A program made the translations under genes and the position numbers. Below, piece after piece: positions 1 through 9,479 of a stretch of 64,000 nucleotides of DNA. The notes below the pieces were generated by a model. That model was not told where the DNA came from and did no database searches. It saw nothing but the letters and a program-made list of their open reading frames with translations. The stretch is from NCBI GenBank assembly GCA_020740775.1, contig JAHEWK010000001.1, forward strand, positions 434,001 through 498,000. Reading direction: 5' to 3'. The DNA is from Ilyonectria destructans (Eukaryota; Ascomycota; Sordariomycetes; Hypocreales; Nectriaceae). The stretch's first letter is position 1. The number at the start of each line of letters is the position of its first letter.

Positions 1-247
1 ACGAGTCTCGCGTCCCTTAGTTAGTTACTCTGGACGGAGTGCTCATCTACATGTTAGAGGGTGAAATGTCCAGCGTCAATGACCGTACAGGGTTAGCACA
101 GACCTTCGTGTCAGAAGCGGGCGCTGCATTCCGCGTTCTTATCAAATAGACCGATACTGGAAGTGCGGCGCGTTATTGGGAGCAATAAAGGGTATAGATC
201 TAAGGGGTACGTTCGGCTGCGTGCCATGACAGTCGCCGTGAGTTTTT

Positions 248-529
248 GTGTTTGGTCATGGCACCTTTATCCTCAGTCTCATTGATTTTTGTTCTACCCA
301 TCAAGACTTCAGGGTTGCTAGCCTTTATTTTACGGCTGGAAATGCTCCGATGTGGTATAACTCATTGAGAAATAGGGTAGCCACATGTTCAAGCCACATT
401 ATCGATGCGTTCGACGATTTGGCAGATAAAATCACAACTACCCAATCGCCAACCGCCCTTAGTCCTCAGCTTCTAGCTTCTCGTGTGAATACGACCTTCG
501 TTGCCCTCGCACGAAATAGTGATGTTTAG
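248..529 (+). pseudogene. Possible retrotransposon Gag-like remnant
   Basis: An open stretch of about 90 codons with no convincing start. Its middle contains an F-x2-G-x2-P-x-WY-x-SL pattern followed by a DDL segment, which resembles the 'WY..L...W..L...F' core of retrotransposon Gag proteins. There is no zinc knuckle or reverse transcriptase nearby, and the second open stretch at 501-695 looks meaningless. The rest of 1-915 shows no gene. The family assignment is a weak pattern match and could be chance. Confidence 0.18.
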
Positions 530-915
530 GACACCGCTAAGTCGATCCCTTTATAAAAAGCTGGAGGTGAATCTACTTGGCGACTTGTTCGCAACGAGTT
601 TGCTGTGTTATAGCTGCTATCCCTCCCGAGGCAACAGAAACTCTGACAATATTGTAGGCCTTCCGTCTTCAGTTTCTCGTTACTTTGTAACATAAGGCTT
701 AAGTTATATTATTCATACGATTCGTTATAATATAATCACAAAGGTTATCCCCTCAGTTATACAGATGAAAGGTTTGCGATATAGAAGACGTACTATTGCT
801 GCAATTTACTATGTAGGGGTCTAATCTAGCGTCGATCCATCCAGACTAATGGCTTGGCGTAGGAAATTACTTTTGGGACAGTCCTCTGCATATCTAGTGG
901 GCAATGCCACGCAGT

Positions 916-1772
916 TTAGATGAAGTTGCCGCCACCCTCGCAACGGGACAAAGGTGGGTTTGCCTGCCTCTTCTCACAGTACGAGACAGCACCTTCAACC
1001 CAGCTGAGACCGTTGTAGCTTGCTGACCTGTGGCTGTCGGCGTACCAGGTTCCGACTTGCTTGATATTGCCAACACATCCAACGAACTGACGGCCACTCC
1101 GGCGCGTAACAATAGGCTTGTAGATCATGACACCACAGAAGCCGTCGTGGACTACATGGCTGTCCGACGTCGTCTGTGTAGTTGTCCATGTCCTGCTGTA
1201 GTTGATCCCCAGTGAAGAGGTTAGGCGATCCTTGACGAACGTCAAGTCAACGCCCGCGCTACCACCAATAGTATTGGCGACAGAATGGCCCGAAGCGACT
1301 GTGACGGTTAGATCACCGAAGTGAGCGCAGCCGACTGTCGACATCTGCAGGTCCCAGTCCACGAATGTGATCGTATTGTCGGTTGAAATGGAGCGGGTTT
1401 GGGAGCAAGAGGCCCGGGACTCAAGGTCACGCTCGGTGACATCGGTGGTCTCGACGGCGGGAATGTCGGAGCCATTATAGGTGACCCAAGATGGGTCCAG
1501 CTCAGGAGCCTTGAGGAGCACACCTTGCGACTCGAGCCAGGTAAAGTAGTCAGACTCCTTCACGGAATGTTCTACTTCAATAAGCAAATGTTACAATGGG
1601 GGAAAGGAATTCGCTTACGGATGCCATCAACAGGAACAATCAGATGACCGGGCTCAAGCTTTGAGCCAGGAATCCACTTCGTCGCGTTTGGGATCCCGCC
1701 ACTGTTGATAACGGCTGCACTGACGGCAGTGATCAGGAGGAGGCCGGCGAACTTGAGAGTTGAAGACGCCAT
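916..1772 (-). CDS. Secreted protein of unknown function (candidate effector), 2 exons
   Basis: Exons on the minus strand are 1772-1619 and 1571-916. The intron (1618-1572) starts GTAAGC and ends GTAG, and the join keeps frame (1+2 nt), giving 269 aa. The first about 19 residues (hydrophobic core LLLITAVSAA) form a clear signal peptide. The mature part opens with a hydrophilic region containing a 'HLIVPVDGI' stretch, then a Thr/Ser-rich, probably beta-rich domain with several 'SRTWTTTQTTSDS'-like repeats of polar residues. It has four cysteines in the C-terminal half plus one in the middle. I do not recognise the family. A TATA-like box lies about 110 nt upstream. The gene stands alone in a gene-poor stretch, which suits a secreted accessory protein, but no role can be read from the sequence. 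Confidence 0.8.
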
Positions 1773-1879
1773 GTTTGGAGAGAGTTGAATTTTTGAGAAA
1801 GAAGAACTGCGAGCTTGAAGATGTAGCTTGTAGTGATGTTCTACGAAATTATCAAGCCAGAGGGCGCGGCTTATGGTGC

Positions 1880-1887
1880 TTTATATA
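1880..1887 (-). promoter_or_regulatory. TATA box of the 916-1772 gene
   Basis: The minus strand reads TATATAAA about 110 nt upstream of the ATG at 1772, a usual distance for a fungal TATA element plus 5' leader. It supports 1772 as the true start. Confidence 0.5.
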
Positions 1888-2607
1888 TTTCAGATAGAGC
1901 TGGTCCACTCGTCTTCTTCGATCCTACAGGACATCATGGTCCCCAAAGGATGAACGCTATTCCGAAATTAACACCAACATCGTATCTATCCAAGCAAAAC
2001 TAAGATAAGGCACAACTGTTGCAGATTGTCAAGCTCGCGGCTCGGGACCAGGGAATTAGAGTGTCCTGGATGGCAGGGTTATCGGGTAACGGCAAAGGTC
2101 GAGACCTTGGCCGTAGCACATGAGCAATTAAACGCATTAAACTATGGGTAGTCATGCAGGCAAATGTGGATCTCTATAACTTACCCTTGGAACTGCTAGT
2201 GAGAAAGTCTGTTCTGCCATCAAGCAGTTTTACTGTATAGTAAGGTGCCCTTTATCTTACTTCCCGGGAATGGGTTTCAGCGAGCCAAACTCCAGGCCGG
2301 AATAATAACCTTGTATCTGACGAGAGAAGAGCCTACAACAGCAACTGCATTATCTCATGTTATCTCTGATGCTTTGTAGATGTAGTTTCACCGCTTCAGC
2401 ATTTTGCGAACTTCGTGTAACTCTTGTCGATTCCCAAATTGACAAATAACCCTTGCAAGTCTTACCCTACGAATCGTGCGACAAGTGGGGACATAGAGAG
2501 AATGTCCCAGCGCTCTACTTCTCCCGCACGGCCTTTGCAGTTGCTGGCCAAGTATATTGTTTATCTTTTTAAGGATCAATCTAAGACCTTCCTCTTACTC
2601 TCCTTGG
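1888..2607. other. Intergenic, no gene seen
   Basis: Only short opposing open stretches occur and none has coding character. No repeats or RNA genes were recognised. Confidence 0.5.
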
Positions 2608-2787
2608 ATGTCTACGTCCGAGCGTAAACCGGCTATAACGGCTACTATTTCAGGGGTACTACAAATCAATCAAGCTTCTAGAGCGTTTCCAGCTAGTGCA
2701 TTAGCTTCAAAACCGAAAGCGACTATCGCCTACCATGTATGGTGGGTACACTACCAAGGATACGAAGAGCTAACACGTCAAGATTGA
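2608..2787 (+). pseudogene. Possible transposase DNA-binding (psq/HTH) remnant
   Basis: From ATG 2608 a 59-codon frame begins with MSTSER, then an A-I-T-A-x-I segment and 'INQASRAF'. This resembles the start of fungal pogo-like transposases, where a psq helix-turn-helix of the form '(I)xxASRxFxVPxSTL' follows a short N-terminus. The recognition helix is degenerate and the frame closes at 2787 with no DDE domain downstream. A chance likeness is possible. Confidence 0.22.
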
Positions 2788-3044
2788 ATCGACGCTATTT
2801 TGGAGTAGAATCATAGGTACGAGATACGAGCTTGAGAAGGGTAAGTTTCGCTAGTATACCTGCTTCGGGGTCTCCGTGCAGGCCCCGCACCTATCAACCC
2901 GCTTTTGGGACTTCTACTCTTAGACCGGGCGAAAAGATGTCATATGATCAGCATTGAATGAGGGGCAGAGGGAGGAGGGGCATAGGGCGATATGACAGGT
3001 GACAAACCCCTGAACAAGCATGATAATTAGCGTAGGAACAAAGC

Positions 3045-3413
3045 TTATTCCCCCCGCGTTCTCATGACTGACTCTGACATGTTAAGCCGCAGCATATCGG
3101 TCTGTAGTACGTCGCTTAGAGAGTATAGAGAGCCTGATGGTTCTGATACGAAAAGAACACTACCATGTTGTAGGGCGGTGGGTCGTGACCCATCCTCGCC
3201 CGTGTTTTGTGAAGCGGTCTGAGAAAAAGGCGATGGATCGTCCACTTTGAGAATCGTCTCCGAACCATGCTCGGAGAGGTCTCCGAACCATACTTCGGAG
3301 GAGGAGCCGATGTGTATTACTACGGGCGCTCCTTCTTGGAAGGTTGCAAAGTTCTTGGGGTCTGACCAGAATGATTCGATGTCGCGGAAGTCTTGGTCTA
3401 CTTCCAGAGGCAC
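3045..3413 (-). CDS. Hypothetical protein, 122 aa, doubtful
   Basis: A single open frame starts at ATG 3413 and runs to 3045. The product is acidic and hydrophilic (segments such as DFRDIESFWSDPKNF, VWFGDLSEHGSE), with no signal peptide, membrane segment or cysteine pattern. Composition is more protein-like than that of neighbouring stretches, but I recognise no family. It could be one exon of a longer gene, a fragment, or non-coding. Confidence 0.28.
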   Translation of the reverse strand: MPLEVDQDFRDIESFWSDPKNFATFQEGAPVVIHIGSSSEVWFGDLSEHGSETILKVDDPSPFSQTASQNTGEDGSRPTALQHGSVLFVSEPSGSLYSLSDVLQTDMLRLNMSESVMRTRGE

Positions 3414-4101
3414 TTAAGTGAACGTAGCAGGAGCGTTGTCGAGGATGTAGTCGTTAGGTTACTACGTCAGAGAAGCGGGAGAAGATGATTCTGTAGAGCC
3501 TTGTCAGGCTGAGCGAGCCTCGTACGCCGGTCTCGGTTCTACAACCGGACCAATCAGTGGTTGCTTTGGGTTTATCTGCTTAAGGTTTGGCGGTTGGGGG
3601 TACTAGGGTAGTTAGTCGTTAGTGGTTTTGATGTGAAATTGGGACCCATGTTATCGCTTTGGTGGGTTGCGGACTTTGTTAGTGTCGAATAACCTATATC
3701 AGTGTAGTCTTAAAATCCGTCTAGAATTTGAGTTTCAACCCCCCCACCAGCCACTCCGCTAATTTCGACGTCGGCCTTGTTCGGAATTGCGCTGAGTTGT
3801 TCAGAGCTTTCTCCATAATGGGAAGGTGTTACGTATTTTCTATACGAACCATTCTATACGGTTAGCACTGTAATATTATACTTTCGCAGGGGGGTTATCC
3901 TAAGTGTGGTTCTGTCTAAGGACAAAATTGTCTATTGGGTAGAGTCTCTTCGGACTGACAGATGCTCAACAGCATAGCACTGCTCCAAGTATTTAATATC
4001 AACTATCCTGCCAAGCATTTCATCCAACATCCAACACCATCCAACACCTAGATTCTTCATCAAGCCTTCTAGGTTGAACTCGCTCGCCTCATTCATCCAC
4101 G

Positions 4102-4648
4102 ATGCACGTCGCTCATATCGCTTTCTTTTTGGCGGCCGCCGGCTCGTAAGTTGTCTAGCCTCTTGACCCTGACCCATCCTCACTCCCCCCAAAGCTCAAG
4201 GGGACGAAACTGACACACCTCACCTGCTCTAGAGCATTCGGCCACCTCCATCATGCCGCATCTTGCCGGGGAGCCCGAGTTGATTCTCCTATCGGAGGTA
4301 CTGCATGGAGCGTGAGCTACAATTGGCAGACGACTTATGAGATTATGGCCGATGCCACGAAGTGCGCCTGTAGTTATTACCACGCACGTACTGCGGGGCA
4401 TAATTGCCCGGACTGCACCTACGTGAGCTCCCTATAATCTTGAACTCTCATTTCGGCTTATTAACTAGAATAAAGAACAACGACCAGTTAGCTTGCATGT
4501 CCGCTGGAGGACTCATTGGCGGTGATGAGGTAAGATAGCCGTTTAAAATGGCTTTTGATAGCAGGATATTGTGCTAACAGTTTTTCTTTTTCAGATGCAC
4601 TATTACTGCACTGAGAAGTGCGGCGCCAAGGGCTCTGTGGCTGACTAA
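4102..4648 (+). CDS. Small cysteine-rich secreted protein, 113 aa, 4 exons
   Basis: Exons are 4102-4145, 4233-4422, 4476-4529 and 4595-4648. Introns start GTAAGT, GTGAGC and GTAAGA and end CTAG, AAAG and TCAG. Frame is kept at every join and the last codon is TAA. The N-terminus (MHVAHIAFFLAAAGSAFG) is a signal peptide. The mature chain of about 95 residues carries eight cysteines: one early, a CAC pair, a CPDC pair, one single, and C-x3-C near the C-terminus. This is the profile of an apoplastic effector-like or antimicrobial-like small secreted protein. The leader before the ATG contains repeated CATCCAACAC units. No known family was recognised. The second intron's acceptor (AAAG) is the least certain join, since CTAG four to five bases earlier would give a stop. 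Confidence 0.72.
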
Positions 4649-5019
4649 TATTCTCTACGGCTGTGTTCTGATGGGAGGAAAGTAGTGTGATGGTGCTTAT
4701 TGACGGACTGGAGTTTATGAATAGCAGGGCTAGCCTGACAAGCTAGCTACTACTAAAAGTAACTGCTCCTTCCTTCAGTTGGAAGTGCATACTTTTCCCT
4801 TCTTCAATTTTGACTTTTAAGACGGACTTTATCTTATGTTGTGCCGTTTGACTAGCTGTTACAGCAGCTCTTATCTCCTACTAACAAAGTAGCTATTAAG
4901 ACTAACAGTATATAACTCTTAAATTTAACTAATTGTTAAATTATATTCATAGCTAAGGAGCTTGATTCAGTTTACTGATACAGAAGATATAAATTATAAT
5001 AGCTACTATAGTAAAATAC
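4649..5019. other. AT-rich intergenic stretch
   Basis: Rich in TTAA and TAGCTA motifs, particularly 4880-5010, with no coding potential. It separates two convergent genes (4102-4648 on plus, 5020-5859 on minus), so it must hold both 3' ends. A TTGGAAGTGCATACTTT segment near 4780 resembles one unit of the tandem repeat at 9084-9243. Confidence 0.45.
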
Positions 5020-5859
5020 TCAATTCGTCTTTGAGACTTTTAAGATGGTAGGAAGCGCTGGACTCTTCACATTGACTCCCTCGTCGGACCCTGCCAACGG
5101 CAGCCAGAGTGCCAAGTATGGGCTGGTACGGTCGAGCACTATGTCAGCTTTTAAAACATCAGGGAAAACATCGCCAATGGAACTTTGTTCAGCCACCGAC
5201 AATACGCCCTGTTGAATGGAGTCAAAGTCATCCCCTTGCGGCTTAGGGAAAGACAGCTGAACGGCGATCATTTTGGATTCCGGACAATGTAGAAGCCAGA
5301 ACGACTCTGCCCCCCTGCTCTCGGCGGCATCCTTCAGAACGGGGTAATGTTGGTGCAAAATCGACTCTGCGTCTTTGATGTCGTATGTCCAGCGCTGAAA
5401 GCGACCAATAGCGTGTCCGTCGACGGGAGTAAAATTGTGAGCCCCAATAACCTTCCACACCCAAAGATTGACGGACTTGAACAGCGGTTGGTTCCAGAAC
5501 GTGGTTTTCGGCTCACCGACCTCGAAATCGTTGGTGGTCCAGTTCTCGTAGTCCTTTGCCTCCTCGAACGTGCGGAACAAGTAGGCACCGCCTGTGAGCA
5601 TGTCTCCGCTGACTTCATGGAACCGAGTGGGAAGATATTTCAGATACATCCCCGGCCGTTTACCCATTACTTGGCTGCCATGGTACTGATCGTTCCATAC
5701 GTCTTGGATAGAAACTCGCGCCTCGATGTGGATTTCCGTCGTGCAGGCACCAGCAGCATGGATTACTCCAGCCTTGTAGCTGAGGACTGGCTTGTCTGCG
5801 CTCTGAGATTGTGCTATTGCGTTGGTGTAAATAATAACATCACCAGGGGTGGAATGCAT
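5020..5859 (-). CDS. Unknown cytosolic protein, 279 aa
   Basis: One uninterrupted frame from ATG 5859 to a TGA or TAA at 5020 with strong coding character (many Trp, Phe and Asp, and no low complexity). It lacks a signal peptide and membrane helices. Aromatic segments such as YLKYLPTRFHEV, AYLFRTFEEAKDYENWT and WVWKVIGAHNF suggest a compact alpha/beta fold. I have a sense that proteins of this size and style occur in ascomycetes, some near secondary-metabolism genes, but I cannot name a family or activity. The start could lie downstream, since the first 25 residues are weakly structured. Confidence 0.7.
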   Translation of the reverse strand: MHSTPGDVIIYTNAIAQSQSADKPVLSYKAGVIHAAGACTTEIHIEARVSIQDVWNDQYHGSQVMGKRPGMYLKYLPTRFHEVSGDMLTGGAYLFRTFEEAKDYENWTTNDFEVGEPKTTFWNQPLFKSVNLWVWKVIGAHNFTPVDGHAIGRFQRWTYDIKDAESILHQHYPVLKDAAESRGAESFWLLHCPESKMIAVQLSFPKPQGDDFDSIQQGVLSVAEQSSIGDVFPDVLKADIVLDRTSPYLALWLPLAGSDEGVNVKSPALPTILKVSKTN

Positions 5860-6851
5860 AGGTAAACTCTATTGACTTACCCATCTTGGACACAGGGGAA
5901 CGGTTTACTATCAGTAGTCTTATGGCCGTGGCGATGGATTAGAAAATGGAGAGACATGCCAGGTTCTTCTGCATTTATCTATCTGGTCTTTATAAGAATC
6001 TCGCCTGTTCAGCATTCCTGTCCCCTTGGTGTCCGTGGCTTCAAAGGGCTGAATGCGGGGGTGAGGATGACATCACGGTGACGTCTTGGGCTGTATTTAG
6101 AACCAACTTTGTCCAATTAAGTGCTGCCATGGCATTCCTCACATCAGCACATCAGTGCATTAGCACAGCCTCAAAATAGGCTGCCACATTTAGGGGTCCT
6201 CGTAAACTTTGGGAATCTTGTGCCATATTTCTGACTTTGCAGTTGATCAGACCTCCCTTTATTTCCCGGTTATCTCCCTCACGATACCCAACCCTGTGCC
6301 TATAGTCCCAGCTCTGTCGGGCAGCGAGTGACGAATGCTAATCTCTGCTGGCTTTCCATGTATCAAAGATGGATCGTTAGCCCATCCCTTTAGTAGAATT
6401 ATTAAAGGCGCAGAATGCTAAGCTACACATCAATCACAGAGGATTACAATAACGCTAGGGATTATCAAGATCCATAGATACCTGATCATAGTGCTCGTAG
6501 CTTCACGATTCCTAGCAAAGGGCGCACTTCGCTTCAGCCTACCCTGTACTAACCTGTGGACGCAATCGTGACACGTCGCGATGAGGGGAGCACTAGTACG
6601 CGCCTCACCGGGAACGGGAGAACATTGTTACGGATAATTTTGATTTGTCAGCCTGAGTCGAAAGCTGCTGTTTTGGCTCCGCCCTGTGTCCAATCGGATT
6701 AAGAATGAGAATAAGACCCACAGAGAGTAGAAATCAGCGTGAGAAAGGCCATGTTTGCACCCATTATGCTTCTAGCTGCGCATTTAGGAAATAAATACTC
6801 TGATTTTCGTTACTGGGGCACCTTCAAATTTAAGGCCCTATACTCCGTACC
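5860..6851. other. Intergenic, no gene seen
   Basis: About 1 kb between the start of the minus-strand gene at 5859 and the plus-strand regulator at 6852, so it must contain two divergent promoters. Short open stretches near 5872-6179 have no support. Confidence 0.5.
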
Positions 6852-8659
6852 ATGGTATCGATAAGTCACCCCTCCACGGACGTCGACTATGACGTCATTG
6901 CAGGTAGGTCAAAATATCTCCAGAGAATCTCTGGTTCCCCAGCTGTTGACTCTACTCAGATGGAAAATTTCGGTTCATCTCCATCACTAATCCAGATGAC
7001 GCGAAAGACCGGAAAATGAGACGAGATGCCCGATCTCATGCGGTGAAGCAAGCGCTCAAGAACAAACGAATACTTCAGCAAGAGTCAAGGGACAATTTCC
7101 GTATAGTGTCATCGAAAGATTACGCGAAACGAATAGCGAGCAAAAGAACACGTCCTAAAAGCCTTGTTATGCCGCCATACTCCCTATCTGCAGGCGCTCT
7201 TGATCCGTTCCAAACGCTTGCTGTGGATTCATCGAGATTGCAGGTATTACTTGGTGACTGTAAGCTTGCCCCAACTGCTAAAGCTGCCTGGAACAGACTA
7301 ACATTCAACATTTTAGACAAAGCGAGGCAAGCCGCCGAGCCAGTATTTAGCGTCGCGGACGAACTTGCGTTTCATAGCTTTCGCGCAGTTTTCCAAACTG
7401 GGCTTGATGATCCTGCTCTTCTGAATGCCGTCATGCTCACGTTTGCATTTGCGGCGACAGAGAGAACCATCAATCGAGAGTGCCTCGGATACCAGAGTGA
7501 GGCAATGGGATATATTCGTGAAAGGATGAGTTCCCTAGACAGGGCTACTTCGGCATCGACTATTGGCGCCATTTTGCTGCTCGCTGGCGTGGAGGTCAGC
7601 ATCCATTCCTTTTACATTTCAAAATGTCGACAGTATAAAACTACGAAAGACTGATATTTCAACGATATAGGCTCAGCTTGGGATGCAATTCCAAGTTCAA
7701 CTTCACATGACCGCAATACAACAACTGCTCGACATCTGTCGAAGAGAGCGAATAAATCTCGCTGGCGGCATCAAACGTGCCATATTTTGGTAAGCTACAA
7801 GGCGATTGATTTAATGAATTACTCTAATGTTTACCAATAGGCAAGACTTGAACTCCTCAGTTATGACAGGATCTAGCCGTATTGTTGATCACACCACTTT
7901 CGCAGAGCTTCAATGGAAGAGAGATCCATTCTCTCCGAGCTATTTTCAGCTACCACCGGGATTCCAAGCGCTGTCCTGCTCACTACCCAAAGAGTTTGGT
8001 GAGGTACTTGAAGACATACATGCATTGCAGTGCATTCGCGACTTTGCCCGTTCACCAAATCCAGATATACTATCGATGGCATACATTAATAACCACCAGG
8101 CCTCTATCCAATCTCGGCTATTAGGAATAGGAAATCTTTCACCTATTCTGGAGTCTTGTCGACTTGCAGCATATCTATGCTCAAGTATGCTATGTTGCAA
8201 AGTTTGGTGTGCGTTAGTAATCCCGGTACGTCACGTATATAGATCGCGTTCTTGGAATTTGTTCTTCCTGCTCCCTTCTAGAAGGACTTGGTATAAAAGA
8301 ACCCTTGAAGATATGCTAAATTGATTCGCTCCGCTAACTTGGGTGTATGCTGACTTTGCATTTCATAGTCCCATGTTTCCCTGCAACTGCTCCGCAAACT
8401 ACAGCAAACCAACGACGACACCATGTGGGATGATCAACCAGATTTGCTACTCTGGCTGTTGTATATAGGCGGGGCATTTGCCCCGACAGGGATAATACGC
8501 TCTGACTATGTCGTACTCCTGCACTGGAACATCTCGTCCAGGCTTGGAGGCTTGTATAAGTCATGGCCGGAACTGCTGGGAATTTTGAAGAAGTTCATTT
8601 GGTCAAACGTCGCGTTCATGCCGCAAGTCAAGGGGCTTTGGAAAGACGTTTCGGTCTAA
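6852..8659 (+). CDS. Fungal-specific transcription factor domain protein (PF11951 type), 5 exons
   Basis: Exons are 6852-6903, 6960-7594, 7671-7789, 7841-8225 and 8369-8659, giving 493 aa with all joins in frame. The N-terminus has the family's usual 'FRFISITNPDDAKD' strand followed by a basic RRDARSHAVKQALKNKR helix. The middle carries a proline-glycine segment (LDPFQTLAVDSS) typical of the PF11951 group of fungal regulators. The remaining 350 residues are alpha-helical. No Zn2Cys6 cluster precedes the domain: the first exon encodes only 17 residues without cysteines. It may therefore act as a cofactor-like regulator or bind DNA by the basic N-terminus. It lies 0.8 kb upstream of the Old Yellow Enzyme gene on the same strand. 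Regulation of that neighbour is possible but not shown. Confidence 0.85.
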
Positions 8660-9083
8660 AACGGCCCATCATCTGTATTCTTATGGTTATTTTGTAGTGG
8701 GGGGTTGACATGTTGGCTAGGACTATCAGGCTTTTTGCTGTGAAAGGATGTGACTCCCTGAACAAGTTTACTCCTGCCTAATCACTGCCTTACCGCTATA
8801 TATTTCATGTAAAAAAGGAGCCGTGTGATCTAGGAGAGATTGCGTAGCGGGGACCGGAAACTATGTCTCACAGTAAGACTTGCATCGTGTCCAGTAGATG
8901 TGGATCCTGCCGACATTTTCAGAGTACTTCATACTAGCCTACGTGGAACTTAGGTTTCGCGCGTAAGTTCGATCTGACATCTTATTTCCTCTTTGTAATT
9001 AGTAACTGTTGTTGTCGTCATCATCACAATTGTGCGGAAGATGTATTTACGGGTCCTGCGCAAAAAGTACTCTAGGCTACTTT
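8660..9083. other. Intergenic, no gene seen
   Basis: 3' flank of the regulator gene. It contains a purine-rich run near 8810 and no coding signal. Confidence 0.45.
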
Positions 9084-9243
9084 TGGAAGTATGATCTTTC
9101 CCGAATTGGAAGTGCCCACTTTCCCCATTAGGAATTATCTCTTTCCCTTGACTGGAAGTATCTTTGCTCCATGACTGGAAATATCTCTGTTCCTAGCATG
9201 GAAATATCTCTGCTCCTGGGATGGGTTATCTCTACTCCGAGAA
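9084..9243. repeat. Degenerate 23-bp tandem repeat, about 7 copies
   Basis: Successive units begin TGGAA and continue with (G/A)TATCTCT(G/T)(C/T)TCC-like sequence. The clearest three lie at about 9153-9221 (TGGAAGTATCTTTGCTCC, TGGAAATATCTCTGTTCC, TGGAAATATCTCTGCTCC). Units on either side are more diverged and vary from 22 to 24 bp. The array ends about 240 bp before the Old Yellow Enzyme start codon, so it lies in that gene's upstream region. Confidence 0.7.
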
Positions 9244-9350
9244 TGTAAGAACTGAGTAATCATATTTAGAACAGTCTAGAATGGATAAATTCTACTAGAC
9301 ATCATTGGTTCGGCCAGGCTGTGTTCTCATTGTCCCCAGAGCCCAAGAGA

Positions 9351-9359
9351 TATATAAAT
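9351..9359 (+). promoter_or_regulatory. TATA box of the Old Yellow Enzyme gene
   Basis: TATATAAAT lies about 120 nt upstream of ATG 9480. The open frame extends through this element to 9321, but the TATA position shows that translation should begin at 9480. Confidence 0.55.
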
Positions 9360-9479
9360 CTCACAGGCCAAGCAGTCGAAGGTTCGTCTCCTGGATACCT
9401 AAACTACCAGCACACTTCTCCAACACAAGAGGTGAAATATCCCAGCATACTACACACGACCGTCCAAAAATCTTTGATA

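Noticed and set aside
9321..9479. Upstream extension of the Old Yellow Enzyme frame
   Set aside because: A TATA box lies inside it and family homology starts at 9480.
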